Positions 15,719 to 23,611 of a stretch of DNA of 49,298 nucleotides are shown in pieces. The stretch comes from Streptomyces sp. NRRL F-4489 (lineage in GTDB: Bacteria; Actinomycetota; Actinomycetes; Streptomycetales; Streptomycetaceae), in assembly GCF_001509485.1 (NCBI RefSeq), contig NZ_LLZI01000270.1, forward strand, positions 1 to 49,298. Direction: 5' to 3'. Each line of letters begins with the position of its first letter. Position 1 is the first letter of the stretch. The notes below the pieces were generated by a model that was not told where the DNA came from, made no database searches, and saw only the letters and a list, made by a program, of their open reading frames with translations. Made by a program: the position numbers and the translations under genes.

Positions 15719-16575
15719 CGCGGAGCGTGGACCGGCACGGTGGACCAGGGCCTGATGACCAGGCCTACGCCCAGGCCCTGAACGAGGGGCTCCTCCAGAC
15801 GATCTCGTTCTTGGAGGAATCGCCCGAGATGCTCGACGGAGCTCTGGACAAGGCGATGCTCCATGTCCAGGCTCGTCTGGCGGTCAATTCCGATGCATCC
15901 GCCCTGGAAACATGGGAGGCCGTCGTAACGGCGATGCAGGTGGGCTCAGCGATGTTTGCCGTCGCTGCCCGCACCGAGGGCACTGTCGAATGCCGTATCG
16001 CCGAAGAGATGCGTACCCTCCGGGCGACCGGGCCTCGACTACACGCCAACCCCGGCAACTGGATCACGGCGTTCTGGCTGGCCGTCGTGTGCCGCGAACA
16101 GGACCGGATGACTCAGCTGTGTGAGATCCCGGTTGAGGCGCTGCGCGCTTCAGGCACAGAGTACGACGAATTCATTTACCTCTGGATCGACGCCCTCCAG
16201 ACGTACTGGCTGGAGCGGCCCGGACTTATCGACAAGCTGGTCGCGGCGATCGAGGCGTCCTACCCGGAGCACGTCCAGGTCGCAGACATGGAGCTGATGG
16301 AGAAGATCCTCTACCAGCCGGTCAATCTCTTTCACCGCTTCCTTCGCAAGGACCGAGAAGGCTTCAACCAAGCTCTCTTTGAAGCTCTAGAGCTCCACAA
16401 GGCGTACTGGACAGCCACAGAGAAGCGGGAGAGCAGTGTCGCGGGCTACCTTGCTCTCGGTCCGCTCGCCATCGCATGCCTCGCCTACGACGCGGGCTTC
16501 CCCATCACTGTCGAGTCGGACTACCTGCCCAGTGAGCTACTCAACCGCGCCTGGCTGGGTGAGTTCCCTACGTGA
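15715..16575 (+). CDS. Imm49 family immunity protein
   Basis: A 286-residue helical protein whose C-terminus (LALGPLAIACLAYDAGFPIT then VESDYLP) matches the Imm49 family. The GTG start overlaps the toxin stop (GTGA), the classic arrangement of a cognate antidote, so it most likely neutralises the nuclease of the preceding gene in the producer's cytosol. No signal peptide or membrane segment is seen. Codon use is less GC-biased than in the ESX genes, as is common for toxin-immunity tips. Confidence 0.85.
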   Translation: MTRSVDRHGGPGPDDQAYAQALNEGLLQTISFLEESPEMLDGALDKAMLHVQARLAVNSDASALETWEAVVTAMQVGSAMFAVAARTEGTVECRIAEEMRTLRATGPRLHANPGNWITAFWLAVVCREQDRMTQLCEIPVEALRASGTEYDEFIYLWIDALQTYWLERPGLIDKLVAAIEASYPEHVQVADMELMEKILYQPVNLFHRFLRKDREGFNQALFEALELHKAYWTATEKRESSVAGYLALGPLAIACLAYDAGFPITVESDYLPSELLNRAWLGEFPT

Positions 16576-16686
16576 AGCACAGGTGATCATCGCCCCTCCT
16601 CGTCAGGGCCAGGGTGAGGAGCCCTCGGCGTTCCGTGAGAAACGTAAGGACGCACACGGGCGGTTAAACATCCGCGGGGGACTTCT

Positions 16687-17367
16687 GTGACCGTAACTAT
16701 CTCTCGGCATGCACCGCCGGCAGGACCTGACTCCGAACGGTTCACGGAGCGGCTGAATGAACGAGTAGCTCGGCGTATCGAGCGCCTTCAGGAGTCGGCC
16801 AACTCGATTGACTTCGCCTTCAGTACCTCTGTCATGGCGCTACACGCTCGCTGTGTCATCGATCCTCGCGCGGCGAAGGTGGAGACCTGGGAGGCGACCG
16901 TCAACGCGATGCAGTTGGGCTCGGCGCTGTTCGCCGTGACAAGTGCAAGCGAGGGAACCATTCAGTGCCGCATCGATCGGAAGGCGCGGGCCCTTCAGGC
17001 CATCGGCCCTCTTTCTTCTGCAGACGCGGGAAATTGGCTGACGGCGTTCTGGTTGGCGGTCATTTGCCGTCTTCAGGGGGTGCTCTATCCGCCGATCAAC
17101 CTCTTCTACCACTTCGTGCTCAAAGACGAAGCTGGCTTCAGCCCTGCTTTGGAAGAGGCTTTGAAGCTGCACCAGATGTACTGGACGATGACCGAAGAGC
17201 GGCGGGCCGACGTCGACGGCAGCATCGCCCTGGGCCCTCTCGCGATTGCCTGCCTCGCCTACGACGGAAAGCTCCCGATCGAGGTCGAGTCGGAATACCT
17301 GCCCAAGCACCTTCTGCAGCACAGTTGGCTAAGGGTTGTCCCGCAATCGCTGGTCACGCGTTGCTAA
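16687..17367 (+). pseudogene. Second Imm49-like gene, internally deleted and IS-truncated
   Basis: A 226-residue paralogue of the preceding immunity protein: VETWEATVNAMQLGSALFAV and IALGPLAIACLAYDGKLPIE align directly. After NWLTAFWLAVICR the sequence skips about 65 residues of the paralogue and resumes at LYPPINLFYHFVLKD, in frame. The last residues (after HSW) are encoded by the IS terminal inverted repeat that starts at 17331. The GTG start has a GGGGGA ribosome site, so it can be translated, but the core helices are missing. It could be a degraded or orphan immunity gene against another toxin variant. Confidence 0.65.
17331..17346. repeat. IS left terminal inverted repeat
   Basis: AAGGGTTGTCCCGCAA, exact reverse complement of 18834-18849. 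It lies within the last codons of the second Imm49-like gene. Confidence 0.85.
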
Positions 17368-17921
17368 ACGCACTCATGTTGGCTTGGTGCCAGGGTCGGG
17401 GTATGGATTCGCAGGTCTCGGATGTACCAGTCGAGCCGTGTCCCGTCCTCGCTGTGCGTGTGCTTGCCGGGGGTAAACCCCGCCCGGTGGGCGACTGCGG
17501 CAGACGCGGCGTTCTCCGGCTCTACCCGGATCACCGCCTCCTTCCCGCCCTCACTTGCCGCGTATCGGGAGGCCAGGTGGACCGCGCGGGTGGCTAGGCC
17601 GAGCCCCCTCCAGGACGGGTAGAGGCCGTAGGCGACATTCACCTGACCGGGAGACAAGCCCTCTGCTACGAACCGCAGGTCGATCGTCCCCGTGAGCACC
17701 TCGTCGGTGCCTGCCCGGATACCGAAAGCCCGGAGCGGGCCGGCAGTGTCCCACTGTTCCCGACAGTGCCGGATGTAGGTTTCGACGCCCTCGCGTGTGC
17801 CCGGACCGCCGCTGAGCCAGCGAACCAGCGACTCATCTTCCCCCGCGAGGTGCGCCTCCGCATCGTCCAGACACAGCGGGGACAGAGTGATGATCCCGTC
17901 GGATAGCTCCACTTCATGCAT
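17364..17921 (-). CDS. GNAT family acetyltransferase, IS passenger
   Basis: A 185-residue GCN5-type acetyltransferase resembling the RimJ/RimL group. SLCRLC-like motifs are absent, but NVAYGLYPSWRGLGLATRAV provides the acetyl-CoA-binding R-G-x-G-x-A loop, and VEPENAASAAVAHRAGFTPG the conserved Asn/Ala helix and GF turn. It sits inside the IS terminal repeats, divergent from the transposase (90 bp between starts), with its stop 18 bp from the left repeat. No Shine-Dalgarno is apparent before the ATG at 17921. The substrate is unknown; small antibiotics, peptides or proteins are possible. Confidence 0.8.
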   Translation of the reverse strand: MHEVELSDGIITLSPLCLDDAEAHLAGEDESLVRWLSGGPGTREGVETYIRHCREQWDTAGPLRAFGIRAGTDEVLTGTIDLRFVAEGLSPGQVNVAYGLYPSWRGLGLATRAVHLASRYAASEGGKEAVIRVEPENAASAAVAHRAGFTPGKHTHSEDGTRLDWYIRDLRIHTPTLAPSQHECV

Positions 17922-18011
17922 CCGGCGATTCTTGACGCCGGAGCTGCGTTGCGCCATCGGATTCCGCGGGACATCGCGCAGAGCCGCTCGACCACAGGGG
18001 ATGATCTCGGA

Positions 18012-18782
18012 GTGACTGGTGTGATCACGGCGTCGGAGCCTTCCTGGATAGCCCCATTCACCGGGCTGAGCCCACGTCAGTTCGGCAAACTGATCACCGC
18101 GCTGCGCCGCGAAGGCGCGGATGCGATCCGCAGAGGACGGCGGTGGAGCCTGCCGTTGGAGGACCGGGTTCTGCTCGTCGCCGCGTACTGGCGGACGAAT
18201 CTGACCGTCCGGCAGATCGCCCCACTGTTCGGGGTCTCGGAGTCGGCCGCCGACCGCATCATCGACCACCTCGGGCCAACACTTGCGCTCCACCCTCGCA
18301 AACGGTTCCGCAAGGACACCGTACTGATCGTGGACGGCACGCTGGTCCCCACCCGCGACCACACCATCGCCGAGCAGTCGAAGAACTACCGGTACTCCAC
18401 CAACCACCAGGTCGTCATCGACGCCGACACCCGGCTGGTCGTCGCCGTCGGCCGACCCCTGCCCGGGAACCGCAACGACTGCAAGGCGTGGGAGCTGTCC
18501 GGCGCGAAGGCCGCCGTCGGCAAGGCCACGGTGATCGCGGACGGCGGCTACCGCGGCACCGGCCTGGTGATCCCGCACCGCCGCGAGCGCGGCCAGGCCG
18601 AACTCCCGGCCTGGAAAGAGGAACACAACGCCTCTCACCGCAAGGTCCGCGCCCGCGTCGAGCACGTCTTCGCCCGGATGAAGGGCTGGAAGATCCTCCG
18701 CGACTGCCGCCTGAAAGGCGACGGCGTCCATCACACCATGCTCGGCATCGCCCGCCTGCACAACCTCGCCCTCGCCGGGTGA
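18012..18782 (+). CDS. IS5 family transposase (DDE_Tnp_4 type)
   Basis: A 256-residue transposase of normal length. An N-terminal helix-turn-helix (LTVRQIAPLFGVSESAADRI) precedes a DDE_Tnp_4 domain. Catalytic candidates are D in LIVDGTLVPTRDH, D in VIADGGYRGTG and E in RARVEHVFARMKGW. The GTG start at 18012 (VTGVITASEP) matches the usual N-terminus of Streptomyces members. The subterminal ATGATCTCGGAGT lies just upstream. The enzyme looks intact and could still act on matching ends. Confidence 0.88.
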   Translation: MTGVITASEPSWIAPFTGLSPRQFGKLITALRREGADAIRRGRRWSLPLEDRVLLVAAYWRTNLTVRQIAPLFGVSESAADRIIDHLGPTLALHPRKRFRKDTVLIVDGTLVPTRDHTIAEQSKNYRYSTNHQVVIDADTRLVVAVGRPLPGNRNDCKAWELSGAKAAVGKATVIADGGYRGTGLVIPHRRERGQAELPAWKEEHNASHRKVRARVEHVFARMKGWKILRDCRLKGDGVHHTMLGIARLHNLALAG

Positions 18783-18833
18783 GCGAGCAGGCCGCACATC
18801 ACACGACCGTGTCCAGGCCGACTCAGAGATCAT

Positions 18834-18849
18834 TTGCGGGACAACCCTT
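18834..18849. repeat. IS right terminal inverted repeat
   Basis: TTGCGGGACAACCCTT, exact reverse complement of the left repeat at 17331-17346. It is preceded by the subterminal ATGATCTCTGAGT complement and followed directly by the integrase fragment. Confidence 0.85.
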
Positions 18850-19216
18850 CGCAGGGCAATCGGATCAACTACTCGAAGTGGAACAAGCAGAGCTGGCGGC
18901 CCGCGCTCGCGGCGGCCGGAATTCTGAAGAAGATCGGCGAGAAGGTCAGGACGCACGGAGGCCGCACCCGTCGGTACCCCGTCTACGAGCTGTCCCGCTC
19001 GGACATGTTCCACGTCCTCCGGCACACGTACGCGAGTACCCAGCTTGAGGCCGGCGAGTCGATCGTCAGCGTGTCGGAGTGGCTCGGGCACTCCTCACCG
19101 CAGATCACGCTGAAGCACTACGCTCACTTCATGCCCGGGGCGGGCAAGCGGGGCCTCGCCGCCATGGACGAGTGGTTCGAACAAGTTCCATCATCCGGTC
19201 AAGATCTACAGCCGAT

Positions 19217-19237
19217 TGTCCCTGAGAAGTCCCTGGG
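19217..19237. repeat. GTCCCTG pair at the right end, candidate integrase arm sites
   Basis: GTCCCTGAGAA followed by GTCCCTGGGCG gives two copies with an 11-bp period, inside the integrase 3' end about 70 bp before the attR core. They match the repeats at 8878-8933 near the left end. Confidence 0.4.
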
Positions 19238-19302
19238 CGCCTCGCAGGCCGCGAACCGGCCGCGAAACCGCAGGTCAGAGCGCTAGCCGCGCGAACTGAC
19301 GG

Positions 19303-19335
19303 CATGTACGAGGAATACAAGGAGCCGCTGTACGC
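19303..19335. repeat. attR core, 33-bp direct repeat
   Basis: Identical to 8520-8552. It is followed by the rest of the native hbd 3' end, giving a clean right boundary for the element. Confidence 0.8.
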
Positions 19336-19414
19336 CGCGCCGCCGTTGCTCCAGCGGATGGTGGACGCGGGGCGCCTGGGCCGGAAGTCGGGGTCGGGGT
19401 TCTACTCGTACTAG
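19304..19414 (+). pseudogene. Displaced native 3' end of hbd
   Basis: Encodes MYEEYKEPLYAAPPLL, then QRMVDAGRLGRKSGSGFYSY and a stop: the same last 36 residues as the gene ending at 8631. After the 33-bp core about one base in six differs, all silent. No promoter or start precedes it, and it is followed by a strong hairpin that was probably the original hbd terminator. Confidence 0.9.
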
Positions 19415-19480
19415 GCCGGGCCCGCCGACGGCGCCAATTCGCACCGTATTAGCGAGAGTTGAGGCGACCCGACGCCGATC

Positions 19481-19527
19481 GAGGCCCCGCCGGACAGTGG
19501 CTCACGCCACCGCCCCGGCGGGGCCTC
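19481..19527. terminator. Terminator of the original hbd gene
   Basis: A perfect 13-bp inverted repeat, GAGGCCCCGCCGG (19481-19493) and CCGGCGGGGCCTC (19515-19527), 67 bases after the displaced hbd stop. No U-tract. Confidence 0.75.
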
Positions 19528-19734
19528 GCCCGTACGTCACTGCCCCGCCGGGGCGACTCCCGAGCAGCCAGGACAGAGCTGGCAGCCCCGAGAAAGTCCC
19601 CAGCGACGGCCCTGCGCCCCCCTGGCCTCAAATTGCTGACGCACGCCGACAGGCTCGCGGCCGGACGGGACTCCCACGCGTGCTCACCATCCCACCACCC
19701 CGACACACGCGTTGCCACACGGTGCCACGATCTG

Positions 19735-19962
19735 ATGATCTCGTGGGCGCACGCTCGTGCCGATGGGCTGGTGCCACATGGGCTGATCACCGGCATCCTT
19801 CGCCAGGTCGTCACCGAGCGCCTCTACAGCAGCCCCGTGGCAGCTCTCGTCTTCGGCGAGCCGGGCGTCCAGTACGACGAACCCGTCATCGCACTCCGCA
19901 AGGATCTCCAACTGCCGGTCCTCCCGCATGCCTCGCACCCGGCCGAAAGTAGCGGGGCCTGA
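19735..19962 (+). CDS. Hypothetical protein, possibly a gene fragment
   Basis: Up to 75 residues starting MISWAHARADGLVPHGLITG, with strong third-position GC to the stop at 19962. No family was recognised. Upstream in the same frame (to about 19459) the translation becomes unconvincing, so this may be the 3' part of a larger gene lost by decay. The pseudogene at 19967 follows after 4 bases. Confidence 0.35.
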   Translation: MISWAHARADGLVPHGLITGILRQVVTERLYSSPVAALVFGEPGVQYDEPVIALRKDLQLPVLPHASHPAESSGA

Positions 19963-19966
19963 GCTG

Positions 19967-20393
19967 TGACGACCAAAAAAATCCGCCGGGTGCGCCGCCG
20001 CACCCCCGGGCGTTGCGGCGCGCCCTGTCCCGCTTCGAGGTCCGACTGCCCAGCAAGTCCCCGGTATCGGGTTCACCGCCCACATCACGGCAACCGTCCT
20101 CACCCACCCGCCGTATCCGCAGAGCACGGACGAGCCCGCCGCAGCCATCAGGGCCCTCTGCGCCGGGCTGCGTCAGACATCACGCCGACGTGCGACCCCG
20201 CGGACCTCGCGATCTTGAGGTGATCCGCGAGTTCCTGGACAGCTTCCAGGACCCACCGCAAAAACGCATGGTCTACGAGGTCCTCGCCGCCGGCATGCGC
20301 CACGCGAAACGCCCCGGGCACGCGGCCAGGGCAGAGGCCCTCGCCAATGGGAACGGACATCCACGCACGCCCGACCCGCCGACCGCCACATGA
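19967..20393 (+). pseudogene. Multiply frameshifted hypothetical gene
   Basis: Protein-like segments occur in successive frames: VTTKKIRRVRRRTPG at the GTG start, LSRFEVRLPSKSPV, then GFTAHITATVLTHPPYPQST, then DITPTCDPADLAIL and finally EVIREFLDSFQDPPQKRMVY to the stop. Each segment has good coding composition only in its own frame, which suggests three or more small indels in one former gene. The family is not recognised. The reading is by eye and moderately uncertain. Confidence 0.4.
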
Positions 20394-20516
20394 AAAAGCT
20401 TTCCGGGCTTCATGGGGGTGCACGACAACCGGCCGAACCGGGGGCGCCGCCCTTCTGACCCGCACCGTGCGGTGCCGACGAAGCGGGAATCCGCTGGCAC
20501 CGGCCTCCCGTCCGTC

Positions 20517-22259
20517 TCAGGTGGCGGGCCCGTCCGTAGATATTTCTCCGACAGTGAGGGGAATGTCCAAGGTGACTCCCTCGGGCGTGGCGAGGCGGAG
20601 CGTGTAGCTTCCGGAGCGCTCGCCGGTGAAGAGCTGCGGGAGGGTGAGCCGGCCCTCGGAGTCGGTGTCGGGAAGGACGAGGGTACGGAGGGGGTTGCCG
20701 TGCTCATCCTTGAAGTAGGGACCGAAGGCGCATTCCCGGGGCTGTTCCCTCTCGCGGGCGCTGTCGAGCAGCGTCGCGGTGAGGCGTACGCCCGGTGTGG
20801 GCTTGTTTCCGGTGGTCGTCCTGACCTGTGGGAGATCTGGGAGCCGGCTGTCGAGGTCGGCGTGTACAGGCTGAGGAGTGAGGAGTTCCAGGTGGTCGGC
20901 AGTCATCGGTGCGGGCGCCTGCCGGACAGCCGCGGTGAACGCGGCGGTGGCCGGGCGCTGCTTTCCGGGAGCCGCGGCGGTGAGCATCACACATCCGGGG
21001 CGGTCTCCGGCCCAGATGGTGGGCGCCGTGGCTAGGCCCCGATCGTCGGTGCTGACGGTCGTGCTGGTGGTGTGGTCTGCGAAGTGCGCCGCGCTCGGCC
21101 CGGTGAGGCGATACGTCACCTTGACGCCGGCGACTGGGTGTCCGTGGGCGTCAAGAGCCCGCACCTGCGGCTGCCGCGTGAACGCCTCACCTTCCCCGCG
21201 CTCGCCCAGGTAGTCCTCTCCGACCCGTTCCAGGCGGGCGACCGTGTGGTGGGCGGTCCCGGTGCTCCGGCCCGGTGCGGGCTCTGGCTTCCCAGCAGGC
21301 TTCTTCTCCGCTCCTGGAGTCGCAACGGGCTTGGCGGGACGGGGAGTCGCCGTTTCCTCCGGAACGCGTTCCCGTTGAGCCGGGGGACGGGTGACGGATC
21401 CCTGCCGAACAGTTCGGGACGGTTTCGCGGTCGCCGGGGCGCGGGTGTCTGCAGGGTCGGGGTAGTGAGGGGCGGCGGGTGCCTCATCCGGAGTCGGGGT
21501 GACCTTGCTGCCTTGGTACGTGCGCATCCAGTCCCGTACGGCGTTCACGTACTCACGGGAATTGTTGTAGCTGAGGATGGCCTTTTCGAGGTCGGCCGAG
21601 CCGTTCAGGTCGCGGCCGCCGGCACACAGGTAGTGGCCGGTGGCCAGTGCCGCGTCGTAGATGTTGTTGGGGTCGTTGACGCCGTCGCCGTTGCCGTCCG
21701 CACCCCAACTGGCCCAGGTGGAGGGGATGAACTGCATCGGGCCTATGGCCCGATCGAATTCGGCATCGCCGTCCCAGCGACCGCGATCCGTGTCGCGTAT
21801 CAGTGCGAACCGCTTGCCGTCCAGCCGCGGGCCGCGGATCGGCTTCGTGGTGGTTCCGTCAGCACGCAAGCCGTAGCCGGAGGCATGGACAGACTCGACG
21901 CGGCCGATGCCCGCGACCAGTTGCCAGGACACATGACACGACGGCCGGGCACGGCTCAGGGTCCACTCGGCCTTCTTGTACGCGTCCAGGGCGGTGGCTG
22001 GTATGCCCGTGCGCCCCTCGGCCCCCGTCCCTGCTCCAGGTTCTTGCGCGGAGCGACCTTGCCCCTGGGGTGGGCGGTTGGGCAGGTCGAGGTCGGGTAC
22101 GCCACGAGGCTGAGCCTGCGGAGTTTTCTCATCGGGGCCGGAATCGCTGGCCTCAGCGCTCGGCGGACCGGCGGCCGGAAGCGGGCTGATCGCGGAGGCG
22201 GTTGTCAGACCAGCGGCCAGGGCACAGACGCACAGTCCCTGACGCATCCGACGGGTCAT
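20517..22259 (-). CDS. Secreted lytic transglycosylase with C-terminal Ig-like domains
   Basis: A 580-residue exported murein hydrolase. A signal peptide (RQGLCVCALAAGLTTASA) is followed by a Pro-rich linker. The MltB-like catalytic domain starts near residue 90 with the catalytic glutamate at about E122 in WQLVAGIGRVES; GPMQFIPSTWASWGADGNGD and the YNNS tyrosine motif are also present. After a Pro/Thr/Lys-rich spacer come one or two Ig/Big-like beta domains (VRALDAHGHPVAGVKVTYRL). It cleaves peptidoglycan glycan strands and may open the wall for the nearby secretion or toxin systems (inference). A GTG at 22301 with AAGGA 11 bases upstream is an alternative start. Confidence 0.82.
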   Translation of the reverse strand: MTRRMRQGLCVCALAAGLTTASAISPLPAAGPPSAEASDSGPDEKTPQAQPRGVPDLDLPNRPPQGQGRSAQEPGAGTGAEGRTGIPATALDAYKKAEWTLSRARPSCHVSWQLVAGIGRVESVHASGYGLRADGTTTKPIRGPRLDGKRFALIRDTDRGRWDGDAEFDRAIGPMQFIPSTWASWGADGNGDGVNDPNNIYDAALATGHYLCAGGRDLNGSADLEKAILSYNNSREYVNAVRDWMRTYQGSKVTPTPDEAPAAPHYPDPADTRAPATAKPSRTVRQGSVTRPPAQRERVPEETATPRPAKPVATPGAEKKPAGKPEPAPGRSTGTAHHTVARLERVGEDYLGERGEGEAFTRQPQVRALDAHGHPVAGVKVTYRLTGPSAAHFADHTTSTTVSTDDRGLATAPTIWAGDRPGCVMLTAAAPGKQRPATAAFTAAVRQAPAPMTADHLELLTPQPVHADLDSRLPDLPQVRTTTGNKPTPGVRLTATLLDSAREREQPRECAFGPYFKDEHGNPLRTLVLPDTDSEGRLTLPQLFTGERSGSYTLRLATPEGVTLDIPLTVGEISTDGPAT

Positions 22260-22582
22260 CAACAAAGAGAGGACGTATGACAAAGCAGGCAGCGTTTTCA
22301 CAGATATCCGGGTCCTTGACTCAGGGTGCTGCAAGGGAAAGTTGAGAGCCCCATCGATGCTGGCCCCGCGGTACCACTTCCGGTAACCGACGCGCTGCGG
22401 GCATCAAGTGTCCACAGGATTTCCTTGCTAACAGACATACATGCGGCGATAACACGGCCGCAAGAAAATATCCCAAAAGGGCACTTCAAGACCTTATACC
22501 GGAACTACTGTAGAACCAATTCCATGCACAGCGCGTGACCGGTCACTAAGATTGCAACGCGACAAAGTGATCCGGTCACCAG
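22260..22582. other. Intergenic upstream region of the transglycosylase gene
   Basis: About 320 bases, noticeably more AT-rich than the surroundings (for example near 22430-22530). It must carry the promoter of the transglycosylase and lies past the end of the minus-strand operon. No repeat or hairpin stands out. Confidence 0.4.
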
Positions 22583-22942
22583 TCAAAGGGCCGACTCCAG
22601 CCTCCCGAAGTCTGTTGAACTCACGGAAGTCGAGTAACCACGGAAGGCGTTGCCCTGCACCATGTCGTCGCCGAGGGGGAACTCGTCGAATTCCGCATTT
22701 GCAGGTATTCCAGAGCACCTTGGCGTGTCGCCCCACGCGATAGCCGGGGCCTCCTCCTCCCCGCGCCAGAAGATGCAGGCACCGGTTGCCGAAGTCCCCG
22801 CGCGTTCGCCGTCTCGTACACAACGCCAGCCATACGCCCCCGTCCGTCCCGACTCGCCATCCAGGGCGACGAAGACCCGCCAATTCTGACCCGTTACACC
22901 TTTGCGGCGCCGGCGTAGTGACATGCAGGCTCGCCCGTGCAC
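22583..22942 (-). CDS. Hypothetical protein downstream of the SUKH gene
   Basis: Up to 119 residues; the convincing part runs from QNWRVFVALDGESG to the stop, with GACIFWRGEEEAPAIAWGD and FPLGDDMVQGNAF. Third-position GC is moderate, as in the neighbouring SUKH gene. The start is uncertain (GTG at 22942 or ATG at 22924) and lacks a good ribosome site. Position after a toxin-immunity pair suggests another immunity gene or remnant, but no family is recognised. Confidence 0.4.
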   Translation of the reverse strand: MHGRACMSLRRRRKGVTGQNWRVFVALDGESGRTGAYGWRCVRDGERAGTSATGACIFWRGEEEAPAIAWGDTPRCSGIPANAEFDEFPLGDDMVQGNAFRGYSTSVSSTDFGRLESAL

Positions 22943-22959
22943 ACAGCGGCCAGGCCCGT

Positions 22960-23580
22960 TCAGTCGAATTCCAAATCCATCCCCGCAAAATCATCCGGCT
23001 CGCCGGTCCAGGGGTTGAGCCCGGCGTCACGAAGGCGATCCTCCTCCCGCCAGTGCAGGAAGTGTGGTGCGGTGTCACCCCACAATGATGTGCTGCTCAG
23101 TGGGCACTCAGCGAAGTCCGCCCGGAAGATCTTCAGCAGGAAATCCACCATGCCGCAGCGATAGAGCTGCCATCCACCACCGTGGCGCGACCACACAGCC
23201 AGCGGCCATTCCTCGGGTGAGTCGCCGACCGTGAGCCAGCACAGTGCGTCCGCTCCGTCAGTCTCTCCCCACACGAACATATCCGACAGGTGATGGTGCG
23301 CACCTGCGCCAGGCGACTGCCATTGATGCATCTCCGGGGCCTGCAAGGCGGCCTTCGGCAACCGGCCTATGGTCCGGGATTTCGGTTCTGTCGGTAGCGA
23401 GCTGAAGACGAAGAGGGCGTCGCTGATCGTCCCCGCGCCGTACGTGGCGACGAAATCTCGGTAGTCCTGCGGAAACGACACGCCCAGCGTGGCCTCGGCC
23501 GCCGTCCAGTCAACCACGTCGCCGGCACCAGCATGCGGCGGCATGATTTCCGTCAACTGCCGCAAGGAATCAGATTTCAC
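22960..23580 (-). CDS. SMI1/KNR4 (SUKH) family immunity protein
   Basis: A 206-residue protein with the SUKH signature: W at VVDWTAAEATLGVSFPQDYR, then DFVATYGAGTISDALFVF, and a C-terminal FAECPLSSTSLW region. SUKH proteins are antidotes to nuclease toxins of contact-dependent and polymorphic systems. The GTG start is preceded by AGGAGGAG on the minus strand. It begins 31 bases after the Rhs-type toxin stop in the same direction, so it is the probable cognate immunity protein for the nuclease tip. Cytosolic; no membrane segment. Confidence 0.87.
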   Translation of the reverse strand: MKSDSLRQLTEIMPPHAGAGDVVDWTAAEATLGVSFPQDYRDFVATYGAGTISDALFVFSSLPTEPKSRTIGRLPKAALQAPEMHQWQSPGAGAHHHLSDMFVWGETDGADALCWLTVGDSPEEWPLAVWSRHGGGWQLYRCGMVDFLLKIFRADFAECPLSSTSLWGDTAPHFLHWREEDRLRDAGLNPWTGEPDDFAGMDLEFD

Positions 23581-23611
23581 GGTGCTCCTCCTCTATTTAT
23601 CTGCAGTTTGG

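Larger units (their letters stand above)
17331..18849. mobile_element. IS5-type insertion sequence with acetyltransferase passenger
   Basis: Perfect 16-bp terminal inverted repeats, AAGGGTTGTCCCGCAA (17331-17346) and TTGCGGGACAACCCTT (18834-18849), bound a segment with a complete transposase and a divergent GNAT gene. Subterminal sequence ATGATCTCTGAGT adjoins the right repeat. Its inverted partner ATGATCTCGGAGT is found at 18001-18013 beside the transposase, 654 bp away from the left repeat. So about 650 bp with the acetyltransferase seem to have been inserted between the outer and inner parts of the left end. No clear target duplication is visible. It cuts into the immunity gene on the left and the integrase on the right. 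Confidence 0.7.
18834..19286 (+). pseudogene. Tyrosine recombinase (integrase), C-terminal fragment
   Basis: About 145 codons of a phage-type tyrosine integrase remain after the IS end. The catalytic box is present: the H-x-L-R segment FHVLRHTYASTQLEAGESIV, then EWLGHSSPQITLKHYAHF with the H/W-like position and the nucleophilic tyrosine in HYAHF. The N-terminal arm-binding and core-binding domains and the first catalytic arginine are gone, so it is inactive. Its stop at 19286 is 17 bp from the attR core, the expected position for the integrase of the element in hbd. The C-terminal tail encodes the GTCCCTG repeats. Confidence 0.85.
8520..19335. mobile_element. Integrative element in the 3' end of hbd
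   Basis: A 10.8-kb segment bounded by 33-bp direct repeats, with the native 3' end of hbd displaced beyond its right end and a tyrosine-integrase remnant immediately inside that end. Sequence 3' of each core (79 bp) is about 80% identical and encodes the same residues, so the element brought its own version of the hbd terminus. Cargo is an ESX effector cassette with a nuclease toxin and immunity genes. The front of the integrase is removed by an IS5-type insertion, so the element is probably immobile now. No replication or conjugation genes are visible. Confidence 0.75.

Noticed and set aside
18012..18782. Transposase as the agent that moved the whole 10.8-kb island
   Set aside because: Its inverted repeats bound only 17331-18849; the island ends are direct repeats beside a tyrosine integrase.
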